A stretch of DNA of 10,780 nt from Candidatus Faecivivens stercoripullorum (GCA_018715285.1 DVLW01000172.1:1-10780); one strand, 5' to 3'; shown: positions 1 through 7,440, numbered from the stretch's first letter. Numbers and translations are program-made. The notes: generated by a model not told the origin, from the sequence alone.

Positions 1-1195
1 CCACCTGGTCAACTGCCTGAATAAATCCAACGATATTGGTCATCGCACGATAAGGCATTGCCGCTGTGATATCACCAGCGACCGCATCCGGCAGAGAAGG
101 CTGTACATTGGAACGGGAAAGTTCCTTTTCCCAGGTACGTTTACCGTCCAGAATATCGCCAAACCGCTGAACCAGAATATGTCCGTCTCCCAGCATGTTG
201 GTCAGTTCACCGACCTTCTGCGCATAGGCAATCGGCTGATTGAACGGTGTCGTGAAGTTATGAGAACAGAGAATTGCAAGGTTGGTATTCTCCGACTTAC
301 GGTCCTTATAAGAATGGCCATTGACCACAGCAAGATCATTATCATAGTTCTCCTGGCTGACAAAGCCGCCGGGATTCTGGCAGAAGGTACGAACTTTATT
401 CTTAAAGGGACGCGGATATCCAATCAGTTTGGATTCATACAAAACCTCATTGACAAATTCCATAACCTCATTGCGTACCTCAACCCGGACGCCGATATCA
501 ACAGTGCCCGGCTGATGAGCAATGCCGTGTTCCGCACAGATTCTCTCCAGCCAGTCAGCACCACGTCTGCCGGTAGCGACAACTGTATGTTCCGCCCGAC
601 AGTCACAGCTTTCATCGCCTCTGCGCATGGTTGCTCCGACGCAGTTTTCATTTTCCAGCAGCAGATCTTCACATTCCCATCCAAACATCATCTCGACGCC
701 ATGTTCAGACAGATACTGTTCAATTGCCAGATACAGCTGCTGTGCCTTTTCTGTTCCCAGATGGCGAATCGGACAGTCTACCAGTTTAAGGCCGGCCTGA
801 ATCGCGTTTTTGCGGATAACCTTTACCTTGTCAGGATTGCCAAGACCTTCCACATGGGTATCTGCTCCAAATTCAAGGTAAATTCCATCGGTATAATGAA
901 TGGTATCCTGCACCAGATCTGCGCCAATCAAATCAGGAAGATCACCGCCTACCTCATACGACAGCGAGAGTTTACCATCAGAGAACGCACCTGCACCGGA
1001 AAAACCAGTGGTAATATGGCAGTAAGGTTTACAATTGACGCAATGACCGACAATGGCTTTCGGACAGCGGCGTTTTTCCACCGGCTGACCTTTTTCCACA
1101 ATCAGAATCTTTTTCCGGCTGCCGCGGCGTACCATCTCCAATGCTGTAAAAATACCTGCGGGACCGGCACCGATAATCAATACGTCCGTTTTCAT
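1..1195 (-). CDS. FAD-dependent oxidoreductase, COG2509-like, C-terminus cut by the window edge
   Basis: Probable cytoplasmic flavoprotein dehydrogenase; its substrate is unknown. The frame is open for 398 codons from the start to the window edge, so the C-terminus is missing. Residues 1-14 (MKTDVLIIGAGPAG) carry the GxGxxG dinucleotide-binding fold at 9-14, and VEKG near 33-36 fits the end of the second beta strand. A cysteine cluster follows (C44, C52, C55, C59), then GFSGAGAFSDGKL at 64-76. I recall this combination from the family often labelled uncharacterised FAD-dependent dehydrogenase. A later ATGRRGADWL stretch fits the second FAD-contact motif. The start at 1195 is preferred because GGAAAGG lies about nine bases upstream. 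An in-frame ATG at 1204 sits directly against that same site and is less likely. The gene has its own promoter and a leader hairpin, so it is probably regulated separately from the kinase gene upstream. The family is fairly sure; the function is not. Confidence 0.85.
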   Translation of the reverse strand, partial: MKTDVLIIGAGPAGIFTALEMVRRGSRKKILIVEKGQPVEKRRCPKAIVGHCVNCKPYCHITTGFSGAGAFSDGKLSLSYEVGGDLPDLIGADLVQDTIHYTDGIYLEFGADTHVEGLGNPDKVKVIRKNAIQAGLKLVDCPIRHLGTEKAQQLYLAIEQYLSEHGVEMMFGWECEDLLLENENCVGATMRRGDESCDCRAEHTVVATGRRGADWLERICAEHGIAHQPGTVDIGVRVEVRNEVMEFVNEVLYESKLIGYPRPFKNKVRTFCQNPGGFVSQENYDNDLAVVNGHSYKDRKSENTNLAILCSHNFTTPFNQPIAYAQKVGELTNMLGDGHILVQRFGDILDGKRTWEKELSRSNVQPSLPDAVAGDITAAMPYRAMTNIVGFIQAVDQV

Positions 1196-1213
1196 ATATT
1201 TCATCCTTTCCGC

Positions 1214-1278
1214 AAAAATGCCGCCTCGGTCGGTTCAAGAACCTGCGTCCATTCAGGTCTGAATCTCCGAAGCGGCAT
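1214..1278 (-). terminator. Terminator-like long hairpin in the leader of the FAD oxidoreductase gene
   Basis: On the minus strand, arm 1278-1267 pairs with arm 1229-1218 over 12 base pairs, with one G-U wobble. Inside it, 1263-1254 pairs imperfectly with 1245-1234, giving a long stem with an eight-base loop. Five T residues follow the outer stem (1218-1214), as in an intrinsic terminator. The hairpin lies downstream of the kinase gene and also downstream of the promoter at 1305-1333. It could therefore end kinase-operon transcripts and also attenuate the oxidoreductase transcript. It ends only a few bases before the ribosome binding site. No known riboswitch motif was recognised. Confidence 0.6.
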
Positions 1279-1304
1279 ATATTCACAATCACATTTACAT
1301 ATTA

Positions 1305-1333
1305 AGTATACCAGCAATCCCATCTTCTGTCAA
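1305..1333 (-). promoter_or_regulatory. Sigma-A promoter for the FAD oxidoreductase gene
   Basis: The minus strand has a perfect -35 box TTGACA (1333-1328), a 17-base spacer, and -10 box TATACT (1310-1305), one base from consensus. Transcription should begin near 1298. That gives a leader of about 100 bases holding the terminator-like hairpin. It is one of the two strongest promoter matches in the window. Confidence 0.8.
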
Positions 1334-1380
1334 GCAAAACAGCAAAAGATCATCTGGCAAAAAATGTCGTTCAAGTCCCG

Positions 1381-2337
1381 TTATACCTTAACCGGCTTGG
1401 AAATAATCGACGGCATCATCTGCTCAACCATTTCTCTGGTCACCACATCGGTACCATCCAGCGTAACCGACGCTGTACCGGCAGCAGCGGCAAAATGAGC
1501 GGCCTGCTGCGGTGTCTGGCCAAGCCCCAACGCATACAGGAAAGACGCGAGCGTCGTATCTCCAGCGCCAATCGTCGAGCGCACCTCCACCGGTGTCGGA
1601 ATCAGGCGTGCACCGCCACCTTCACCGACATACAGCAGACCTTTTCCGCCCAGTGAAACCAGCACATGGGTAACATAACCTGCCAGCACCTTTGCGAACT
1701 TGATAATCGACTGTTCGGTCCGAAGGTCAGTTCCGCACATTGCACGGAATTCGGGAAGATTCGGCTTAATCAAAAACGGACGCAGCTGTTCCATATCTTC
1801 CAGCCGGAAAACCGCTGTATCCAGTGCAATCTCCACATTTTCCCGTTTAAGCGACAGGATAAACGCCTTATACGCTTCCGGTGTAATATTCGGAGGCAGA
1901 GATCCTGCAAATATCAGCAGGCAGCGTCCCAGCGGTTCAATCTCTGCAAGCAGACGGTCTTTAAGTTCATGCATTGCTTTTGCGCTGATCGGACAGCCTG
2001 CGCGGTTAACCTTCAAAACCCGTTTATCAGGTATTACCAGCGTCAGGTTTTCCCGAACTGCACCGGGAATCTGAACAAAATCAAACTTTACTCCATCTGC
2101 TTTGAGCAGCTGAGTAAAAGTCTGAAAATTATCGCTTCCGGCAACACCCAGGCAGCAGGCGTTTTCTGCCCCATACGAAGCAAATACACGGGCAATGTTG
2201 ACTGCCTTGCCACCGGCGTAAACCTTTTCCTCTGTCGTCTTGTTCGGTTCATTAAAATCCAGGGTATTGACCCACAACGTTACATCCAGAGCAGGGTTTA
2301 ACGAAACCGCAATAATGCGGTCAAACTGATTTCCCAT
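1381..2337 (-). CDS. PfkB-family sugar-phosphate kinase, 1-phosphofructokinase type
   Basis: ATP-dependent kinase of the ribokinase/PfkB fold, 318 residues. It probably phosphorylates a hexose monophosphate such as fructose 1-phosphate or tagatose 6-phosphate in the cytoplasm. NPALDVT lies near residues 14-20, the substrate-side AGGKAVN at 41-47, and FAGSLPP near 143-149. KPNLPEF lies at 191-197, and the catalytic GAGDTTLASF signature at 257-266 has D260 as the expected base. This layout fits the 1-phosphofructokinase/LacC branch rather than ribokinase proper. The start at 2337 is chosen because a perfect AAGGAGG (2353-2347) lies nine bases upstream; an ATG at 2358 in the same frame precedes that site and is rejected. 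It follows cysS by 38 bases and probably shares its transcript. No fructose phosphotransferase or regulator genes are visible beside it, so the exact substrate is unsettled. Confidence 0.9.
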   Translation of the reverse strand: MGNQFDRIIAVSLNPALDVTLWVNTLDFNEPNKTTEEKVYAGGKAVNIARVFASYGAENACCLGVAGSDNFQTFTQLLKADGVKFDFVQIPGAVRENLTLVIPDKRVLKVNRAGCPISAKAMHELKDRLLAEIEPLGRCLLIFAGSLPPNITPEAYKAFILSLKRENVEIALDTAVFRLEDMEQLRPFLIKPNLPEFRAMCGTDLRTEQSIIKFAKVLAGYVTHVLVSLGGKGLLYVGEGGGARLIPTPVEVRSTIGAGDTTLASFLYALGLGQTPQQAAHFAAAAGTASVTLDGTDVVTREMVEQMMPSIISKPVKV

Positions 2338-2375
2338 CCAAAACGCCCTCCTTTTCATCCATTTTCTCTATCGTA

Positions 2376-3764
2376 TCAATTGGCGCGCCGACTGACCTGA
2401 GTTCCCTGCCGGGTCTCCTTGACTTCATATCCCAGCGCTTCAATCTGTGCGCGCAGTTCATCGGCACGGGCAAAATCCTTTGCCTTTCTCGCTTCCTTAC
2501 GCTGTTCGACCAGCTGCATGACCTCCTGAGGAATCTCGTCTTCCTTATCATTGTACAGAAGGCCGAGAACGCCGGTCAGAGTGATGAAAATACGATGCAT
2601 CTCTTCCAGCTTTTCTTTGGGAAGCGGAGATTCTTTCAGGGTTGTATTGATATCCCGTGCAAGCTCGAAAATAACCGACAGAGCATCTGCCGTATTCATA
2701 TCGTCATCCATATACGCACGGAACCGGGTTTCATAGCTGCCGAGCTCCTCCGGGTCAAACGGTGCGCTGACTGCGTGAGGCAGAGCTGCTTCCAGTGCCT
2801 TTTTGCAGTTGTACAGCCGTTCCAGGCTGGCAACGCACTGGGTCATAATATCAGCGGAATAGTTGATCGGGCTGCGGTAATGGGACTGCAGCATCAGATA
2901 ACGGATAGGCTCATATCCATACACGCCTGCGACATCCCGGACGGTAAAGAAGTTGTTGAGCGACTTGCTCATCTTGACCTTATCTACGGTGATAAAGCGA
3001 TTATGCATCCAGTAGTGAGCAAACTCCTTACCGTTTGCAGCTTCCGACTGGGCGATTTCATTTTCATGATGCGGGAAGATCAAGTCTTCACCGCCGCAGT
3101 GGATATCAACCGTATCCCCAAGGTACTGGCGTGCCATCGTAGAGCATTCGATATGCCAGCCCGGACGGCCTTCCGACCAGGGAGAAGTCCAGTGGGGTTC
3201 ACCCGGTTTTGCAGCTTTCCACAGAGCAAAATCAGCGGGATGTTCCTTGATATCACCGACTTCGATACGCGCGCCTGCTTCCAGGTCTTCCAGCGGCTGA
3301 TGGGAAAGTTTGCCGTAATCAGCAAAATTATGGGTGCGGAAATATACGTCCCCATTTGCCTCATAAGCATATCCCTTATCGACCAGCACACCAATAAACT
3401 CGATGATCTTATCCATCATCTTGGTGACCTGCGGATGGAAGTCTGCCGGCATGACATTCAGTCCCTCGGCATCCTTTTTGTATTCAGCGATATACCGTTC
3501 GGAAATAGTCGAAGGCTCTACGCCTTCTTCATTTGCCCGGCGGATAATCTTATCGTCAACGTCAGTAAAATTCTGCACATAAGTAACGTCGTATCCGCAG
3601 TAGCGCAGATACCGGCGCAGGGTATCAAAAACACAGATCGGGCGGGCATTGCCCAGATGAATCAGGTTGTACACGGTCGGTCCGCAGGCGTAAATCGATA
3701 CCTTTCCGGGTTCAATTGTTTCCAGTGTCTGTTCGCTGCGGGTCATGGTATTATAAATCTTCAT
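2376..3764 (-). CDS. cysS: Cysteine--tRNA ligase
   Basis: Class I aminoacyl-tRNA synthetase of 462 residues, the usual size. It activates cysteine with ATP and loads it on tRNA-Cys. The class I signature HLGN is at 37-40 and KMSKS at 264-268. The expected zinc ligands are C27, C207, H232 and E236, with the same 25- and 29-residue spacing as in E. coli CysRS. GWHIECS (202-208) and HHENEIAQSE (232-241) are typical of the family. The C-terminal helical region and the ending TRQGTQ near 451-456 fit the anticodon-recognition end. The start at 3764 has GAAAGGA upstream and gives the standard N-terminus MKIYNTMTRS. The frame also stays open upstream to an ATG at 3830 that overlaps the cysE stop as ATGA. 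Using it would add 22 atypical residues encoded across a hairpin, so it is less likely. Confidence 0.97.
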   Translation of the reverse strand: MKIYNTMTRSEQTLETIEPGKVSIYACGPTVYNLIHLGNARPICVFDTLRRYLRYCGYDVTYVQNFTDVDDKIIRRANEEGVEPSTISERYIAEYKKDAEGLNVMPADFHPQVTKMMDKIIEFIGVLVDKGYAYEANGDVYFRTHNFADYGKLSHQPLEDLEAGARIEVGDIKEHPADFALWKAAKPGEPHWTSPWSEGRPGWHIECSTMARQYLGDTVDIHCGGEDLIFPHHENEIAQSEAANGKEFAHYWMHNRFITVDKVKMSKSLNNFFTVRDVAGVYGYEPIRYLMLQSHYRSPINYSADIMTQCVASLERLYNCKKALEAALPHAVSAPFDPEELGSYETRFRAYMDDDMNTADALSVIFELARDINTTLKESPLPKEKLEEMHRIFITLTGVLGLLYNDKEDEIPQEVMQLVEQRKEARKAKDFARADELRAQIEALGYEVKETRQGTQVSRRAN

Positions 3765-3784
3765 ACAGAAAGTTCCTTTCGTTT

Positions 3785-3817
3785 CCGCCGGGAATATATA
3801 ACCAGCATTCCCGGCGG
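3785..3817 (-). other. Perfect 11-bp hairpin between cysE and cysS
   Basis: Arms 3785-3795 and 3807-3817 are perfect inverted copies (CCGCCGGGAAT / ATTCCCGGCGG) around an 11-base loop. In the minus direction the stem is followed by AAACG rather than a T run, so a classical terminator is unlikely. An mRNA processing or stabilising stem between two co-transcribed genes is a better guess. It lies about 20 bases upstream of the preferred cysS start. Confidence 0.75.
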
Positions 3818-3826
3818 CATTTATCT

Positions 3827-4546
3827 TCATTCAGCTGCGGATAAATCAGCCTCAGCTTTATCATCTTTGGTATCTTCTGCTATTTGCAGCCGCTCTTTCA
3901 GCTCGCGGTTTTCCTTTTCCAGTTCAGAAACACACTGACAGAGTTTTGCCAGCCGCTCTTCCAGTGAGGTAAATTCCTGACCAACCGGGTCGGGCATATG
4001 AATCTGGTCCAGATCCTGCACCACCCGAACGCCGTCCAGCTTGACAACTCTGGCCGGTACACCGACTGCTGTGGCATTAGCCGGAATTTCTTCCAGCACC
4101 ACTGCCCCGGCGGCAATTTTGGAATTATCTCCGATGGTAAAAGGTCCAAGCACCTTTGCGCCAGAACCAACTGTCACATTTTTTCCCAGTGTCGGATGCC
4201 GCTTGCCGACATCCTTACCGGTACCGCCCAGTGTAACGCCCTGATACAATGTGCATCCATCTCCGACCTCGGCTGTCTCACCGATAACAATGCCGCAGCC
4301 ATGGTCAATAAAAACGCCGGTTCCAATTTTCGCACCCGGATGAATTTCAACTCCGGTACGAAACTTTGCATACTGAGAAATCCAGCGGGCAAGAAAATAT
4401 CGTTTATGCTGGTACAGCCAGTAGGCCGGCCGGTGCAGCATAATGGCGTGCAGCCCAGAATACAGCAGCAGCACCTCGACAGAATTTCTCGCAGCCGGGT
4501 CCCGCTCCTTGACAGCGCGGATATCCGCACGAAGACGTTCTAACAT
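3827..4546 (-). CDS. cysE: Serine O-acetyltransferase with a C-terminal coiled coil
   Basis: Transfers acetyl from acetyl-CoA to L-serine, giving O-acetylserine, the first committed step of cysteine synthesis. The 239-residue protein begins with a helical domain (about 1-65). A left-handed hexapeptide-repeat domain follows (about 66-170). The catalytic D81-H82 pair sits in IDHGCGIVIGE and the second histidine, H117, in GKRHPTLG; GVPARVVK ends the helix near 162-169. After about residue 190 there is a charged heptad-like stretch (SLEERLAKL ... SELEKENRELKERLQ) and an acidic end, ADLSAAE. The well-studied CysE proteins end in isoleucine, which docks into CysK; this one does not. The start at 4546 has AAAGGA about nine bases upstream. 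It precedes cysS by 62 bases; cysE-cysS linkage is common in Firmicutes. Confidence 0.96.
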   Translation of the reverse strand: MLERLRADIRAVKERDPAARNSVEVLLLYSGLHAIMLHRPAYWLYQHKRYFLARWISQYAKFRTGVEIHPGAKIGTGVFIDHGCGIVIGETAEVGDGCTLYQGVTLGGTGKDVGKRHPTLGKNVTVGSGAKVLGPFTIGDNSKIAAGAVVLEEIPANATAVGVPARVVKLDGVRVVQDLDQIHMPDPVGQEFTSLEERLAKLCQCVSELEKENRELKERLQIAEDTKDDKAEADLSAAE

Positions 4547-4562
4547 AGCTCAATTCCTTTCT

Positions 4563-4733
4563 TCAGACATGGCAAATAAGGGTGTTCTTCATCTGCAACA
4601 CCCAAAAATCACCAGGCGAAAGCCCCAAAGCGCGCAAACTCGCTTTGCTGTCATCAGAAAAGACATAGTTTTCCATTCCCTTCAGGCTGATTGATCGGCA
4701 AAAGCTGTCCGCACACGGCAGGGGTTCAAACAC
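4563..4733 (-). CDS. Possible small protein or gene remnant between pgsA and cysE
   Basis: Not recognised. A reading frame is open on the minus strand from about 4799, overlapping the end of pgsA, to a TGA at 4565-4563. The only plausible starts inside the gap are GTG at 4733 (56 residues) and ATG at 4676 (37 residues). Both have a purine-rich AAGGGA sequence upstream, but it sits almost directly against the start codon, which is poor spacing. The product would include MENYVFSDDSKASLRALGL and end in LICHV. The amino-acid mix looks protein-like, but an open frame of this length can occur by chance. It could be a small gene, the decayed tail of a lost gene, or plain leader sequence of cysE. Confidence 0.25.
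   Translation of the reverse strand: MFEPLPCADSFCRSISLKGMENYVFSDDSKASLRALGLSPGDFWVLQMKNTLICHV
4580..4603 (-). terminator. Possible weak terminator or attenuator ahead of cysE
   Basis: On the minus strand, GGGTGTT (4603-4597) pairs perfectly with AACACCC (4586-4580) over seven base pairs with a ten-base loop, followed by TTATTTG. The T run is interrupted and the stem is short, so terminator strength is doubtful. It lies about 20 bases before the cysE ribosome binding site. No clear promoter was found between it and cysE, so full termination here would silence cysE. Partial termination or attenuation fits better. Confidence 0.4.
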
Positions 4734-4768
4734 CTCTCCCTTACCATATGCATTCCATCCGCTTTTGC
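4698..4768 (-). repeat. Inverted repeat enclosing part of the pgsA-cysE gap
   Basis: GCAAAAGC (minus strand, 4768-4761) and GCTTTTGC (4705-4698) are perfect eight-base inverted copies, separated by 55 bases. Between them a second pairing is possible, GGTAAGGG with CCCCTGCC, with one mismatch and one wobble. Together they could fold into a nested stem starting just after the pgsA stop codon. No known riboswitch or T-box core sequence was recognised. Confidence 0.35.
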
Positions 4769-4774
4769 TGCCGG

Positions 4775-5338
4775 TTACATCGAACCGGTAAAGACATCTT
4801 TATTCTGTACCAGGTATTCGACACCCGAGTACACGGTAATCACACCGCAAATCCAAATCAGGACATTGCTGACTGCTGCAAGCGGAATTGCAGCACCAAT
4901 CGCAAAGTCTTCCAGCGCCAGCAGCAGCAAAATCACAACGATCGAAACCATTGTCACAGCGGTTTTGACCTTACCGGATTTACCGGCGGCGATTACCCTT
5001 CCCTTGCTGGCGGCAACCATCCGCATCGAGCTGACCAGAAATTCCCTTGCCATCATAATGACAACGGCCACAGAAGATGCCAGCCCAAGCTCAACAAACG
5101 CAATCAGCGCCGCAAATACCAGCACCTTGTCGGCAACCGGGTCGAGAAATTTTCCGAAATCGGTAATCAGTCCACGGCTGCGGGCAATATGCCCATCCAT
5201 CGCGTCGGTAATCGACGCAGCCGCGAAAATCACCAGCGCCCATAATCCATGCAGCGGAATCTGGTCTACCAGCAGAAACAACAGAAAAAACGGCACGAGA
5301 ATGACCCGCAGCAGGGTCAGTTTATTCGGCAGATTCAT
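4775..5338 (-). CDS. pgsA: CDP-diacylglycerol--glycerol-3-phosphate 3-phosphatidyltransferase
   Basis: Integral membrane enzyme of 187 residues that makes phosphatidylglycerol phosphate from CDP-diacylglycerol and glycerol 3-phosphate, the entry to anionic phospholipids. The full CDP-alcohol phosphatidyltransferase signature is present at residues 45-70: D45, D48-G49, A52-R53, G62, D66 and D70. Hydrophobic segments are visible near 8-24, 31-42, 72-96, 127-144 and 153-172. The N-terminus MNLPNKLTLLRV is typical of bacterial PgsA. The start at 5338 has GAAAGGA about 12 bases upstream; ATGs at 5350 and 5377 would be earlier but sit against or before that site. The first codons overlap the end of rimO by 17 bases, which suggests translational coupling. 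A small stem (4771-4776 with 4783-4788) spans the stop codon. The partner phosphatase gene is not in view. Confidence 0.95.
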   Translation of the reverse strand: MNLPNKLTLLRVILVPFFLLFLLVDQIPLHGLWALVIFAAASITDAMDGHIARSRGLITDFGKFLDPVADKVLVFAALIAFVELGLASSVAVVIMMAREFLVSSMRMVAASKGRVIAAGKSGKVKTAVTMVSIVVILLLLALEDFAIGAAIPLAAVSNVLIWICGVITVYSGVEYLVQNKDVFTGSM

Positions 5339-6716
5339 TGCCAGCGTCATTCCTTTCATCCGACGGAGCATCTTCAAGATCCTCTATATTGGTTCCCAGC
5401 ATGTCGATATCCATCATATCGTCCAGCCGGACCTGCAAATATTCTCCCAGATAAGGACGGCGGCGGGAGGTAAAGAAGATCTTCCCGTCAATTTCAGGCG
5501 CTTCATATTCACTGCGTCCGAAATAACATTCCGCGTATTTGTCCCAACCTTCGGTTACAACGGTAACGGTCTGACCCAGACGCTTTTCATTCTTCATCAT
5601 ATTGATGTTGTCCTGTTCCTCGGTGACAATCTCAGCACGACGGACACGCTCATCAGGATCAACCTGATGTTCCATCTCCGCTGCACGGGTGCCTTCCTCT
5701 TCGGAATAGGCAAAACATCCCACATGGTCAAGGCGCAAATCCTTGACAAACTGTGCCAGCTTCTTGAACTGGTCGCGGCTTTCTCCCGGGAAACCTGCAA
5801 TCAGTGAGGTTCTCAGCACAATACCAGGAATTCTTTCCCGCAGCTTACGAATCAAAGCCTTATATTCCTTACCGCTGCCGGGACGGTTCATCGCCCGCAG
5901 GATATCCGGGTCACAGTGCTGCATCGGGATATCCAGGTATTTGACCAGCTTTTCTTCCGACGCGATCACATCAATCAGCTCATCGGTAATCCGTTCAGGG
6001 TAAGCATACAGAGTACGAATCCAGCGGATACCATCGATCTTACACAGCTGACGCAGCAGCTCTGCGAGTTTATACTCACCATACAGGTCACGGCCATAAC
6101 GGGTGGTATCCTGTGCGACGACAACCAGCTCGGTAACGCCCTGTTTAGCCAGTTCTTCGGCTTCCTTTACGATGTTTTCCATCGGACGGGAACGGAAACG
6201 TCCACGAATAGACGGAATCGCACAATAAGAACAGCAGTTGTCGCATCCTTCAGCAATTTTCAGATAAGCGTAAAACGGCAGGGAATACAGTTCCCGTCCG
6301 CCTTCCAGCGGCAGATCTTCTTTAGGAGCCTTCAGCCGCAGAACTTCACCATCGAGTGCCCGCTGAACCATCGATACGATATCGCCATCGCATCCAATGC
6401 CGGCGATGACATCTGCCTGCGGCATATTTTCCGCAATCTCATCAGCATAACGCTCAGCAAGACAGCCAGTAATGACAACTTTTTTGATTCTGCCTTCTTC
6501 TTTCAGTGTCAGGAATTCATCGATATTTTCAATCGCTTCTTCCTTGGCAGACTGAATAAATCCGCAGGTATTGATAATGACAACATCGGCCAGTCCCGGT
6601 TCTGTCTCCAGCTGGAATCCGGCCTCTTTCAGTTTATGCAGCATCATCTCGGCATCGACCTGGTTTTTTGGACATCCAAGGCTTACCATGCCGACCTTGA
6701 TCGGTTTTTCGGACAT
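5322..6716 (-). CDS. rimO: Ribosomal protein S12 methylthiotransferase RimO
   Basis: Radical-SAM methylthiotransferase of 464 residues that modifies an aspartate of ribosomal protein S12. The N-terminal UPF0004 domain has its three cluster-binding cysteines at C15 (SLGCPKNQVD), C51 (INTCGFI) and C85 (ITGCLAER). The radical-SAM CxxxCxxC is C158, C162 and C165 in CDNCCSYCAIPSIRG. SLGCPKNQVD and CAIPSIRG point to RimO rather than the tRNA enzyme MiaB. A TRAM-like end follows (about 395-445). The last 30 or so residues are acidic (LDDMMDIDML ... DERNDAGNESAE) and run beyond the usual family end of about 440 residues. The start at 6716 has AAAAGGGGAG upstream; the frame is open further up, but that part overlaps recX and is not RimO-like. 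It lies 52 bases after recX and overlaps pgsA. Confidence 0.95.
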   Translation of the reverse strand: MSEKPIKVGMVSLGCPKNQVDAEMMLHKLKEAGFQLETEPGLADVVIINTCGFIQSAKEEAIENIDEFLTLKEEGRIKKVVITGCLAERYADEIAENMPQADVIAGIGCDGDIVSMVQRALDGEVLRLKAPKEDLPLEGGRELYSLPFYAYLKIAEGCDNCCSYCAIPSIRGRFRSRPMENIVKEAEELAKQGVTELVVVAQDTTRYGRDLYGEYKLAELLRQLCKIDGIRWIRTLYAYPERITDELIDVIASEEKLVKYLDIPMQHCDPDILRAMNRPGSGKEYKALIRKLRERIPGIVLRTSLIAGFPGESRDQFKKLAQFVKDLRLDHVGCFAYSEEEGTRAAEMEHQVDPDERVRRAEIVTEEQDNINMMKNEKRLGQTVTVVTEGWDKYAECYFGRSEYEAPEIDGKIFFTSRRRPYLGEYLQVRLDDMMDIDMLGTNIEDLEDAPSDERNDAGNESAE

Positions 6717-6768
6717 AATTTGCTCCCCTTTTCGTATATTCACCGGCATTTCTGAAACCGAGCAGCCA

Positions 6769-7440
6769 TCAATCCTGCTGTTCATCTGCCAGTTCGGCCT
6801 CAACCCGCTCAACAGCGGCCAGGCTCTCACCAAAGCTGTATCCAAGGCGCATCAGCCCCTGAATTGCTTTATTCTTTCCTTTGGAATAGCCCCGATGAAA
6901 TCCGGAAGGTTCTTCCTCTTCATCCGATGGCTGCAAATAACGGGCATATTTTTTCCGTACAAGCGCGGTCAGTTCATCTTCATCTGTTTCAATTTCATCC
7001 AGCGCTGCCTGAATATCACTGCCGGAAAAGCCCTTTTTCATCAGTTCCTGATAGATTCTTCGACCGCCGTGGTGCTTTACGCTGCTGAGGTACTGGGCAA
7101 GGCGTCTGGCATAATCCGTCTCATGAATCAGCCCGAGCGACTCCATCTCATCTGCAATTTTACGCGCTGTCTCCCAGTCGATATTCCTTGCCAGTTTGGT
7201 TGCGAGTTCTGATTTGGTATGTTCCCTGCTTTCCAGCAGATAAAAGGCACGTTCCCGTCCTTTGCGGTAATCCGCGGCCGCCCGGATTTCTCCGAGCAGC
7301 TCTTCTGTAACGGTCATCCCCTTGCGCAGCCGGAAATCCATCACCAGCGTATCCGCCAGAATATACCAGTATTCACCATCGACATCTATCCGGTACCGGG
7401 TTCCCTTATCACCGTATTTTGTAATGGAGGTAATAATCAT
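6769..7440 (-). CDS. recX: Regulatory protein RecX
   Basis: RecX family, 223 residues, a modulator that binds RecA filaments and generally limits RecA activity. The sequence is rich in helix-forming charged residues and contains the three-helix repeats typical of the family: RAFYLLESREHTKSELATKL (about 64-83), then ADEMESLGLIHETDYARRLA, and GGRRIYQELMKKGFSG (about 124-139). A fourth repeat-like stretch, GKNKAIQGLMRLGYSF, lies near the C-terminus. The N-terminal 50 residues are beta-rich, as in other Firmicute RecX proteins. Its ATG overlaps the recA stop codon as ATGA, so translation is probably coupled and the two are co-transcribed. Family assignment rests on both sequence pattern and position beside recA. 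Confidence 0.93.
   Translation of the reverse strand: MIITSITKYGDKGTRYRIDVDGEYWYILADTLVMDFRLRKGMTVTEELLGEIRAAADYRKGRERAFYLLESREHTKSELATKLARNIDWETARKIADEMESLGLIHETDYARRLAQYLSSVKHHGGRRIYQELMKKGFSGSDIQAALDEIETDEDELTALVRKKYARYLQPSDEEEEPSGFHRGYSKGKNKAIQGLMRLGYSFGESLAAVERVEAELADEQQD

Noticed and set aside
1201..1278. A 25-codon minus-strand leader frame (starts MPLRRFRPEW) whose TGA overlaps an ATG at 1204
   Set aside because: It has no ribosome binding site, and its start codon lies in the base of the terminator-like stem. A leader peptide remains possible but is not supported.
179..1498. Long plus-strand open frame of 439 codons
   Set aside because: It is in the mirrored codon register of the FAD oxidoreductase, which has clear family motifs on the minus strand; the plus-strand product has no recognisable domain.
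2595..3938. Long plus-strand open frame of 447 codons
   Set aside because: It lies antisense to cysS and the end of cysE. It crosses the intergenic hairpin and shows no protein motif or plausible start signal.
4715..4745. GGTTCAAAC on the plus strand, resembling a tRNA T-loop
   Set aside because: The flanking bases do not form a five-base-pair T stem, and no acceptor, D or anticodon arms were found around it.
4866..5807. Plus-strand open frame of 313 codons
   Set aside because: It is antisense to pgsA and rimO, both of which are certain; the product is low-complexity and Ser/Thr/Ile-rich, as expected from a mirrored frame.
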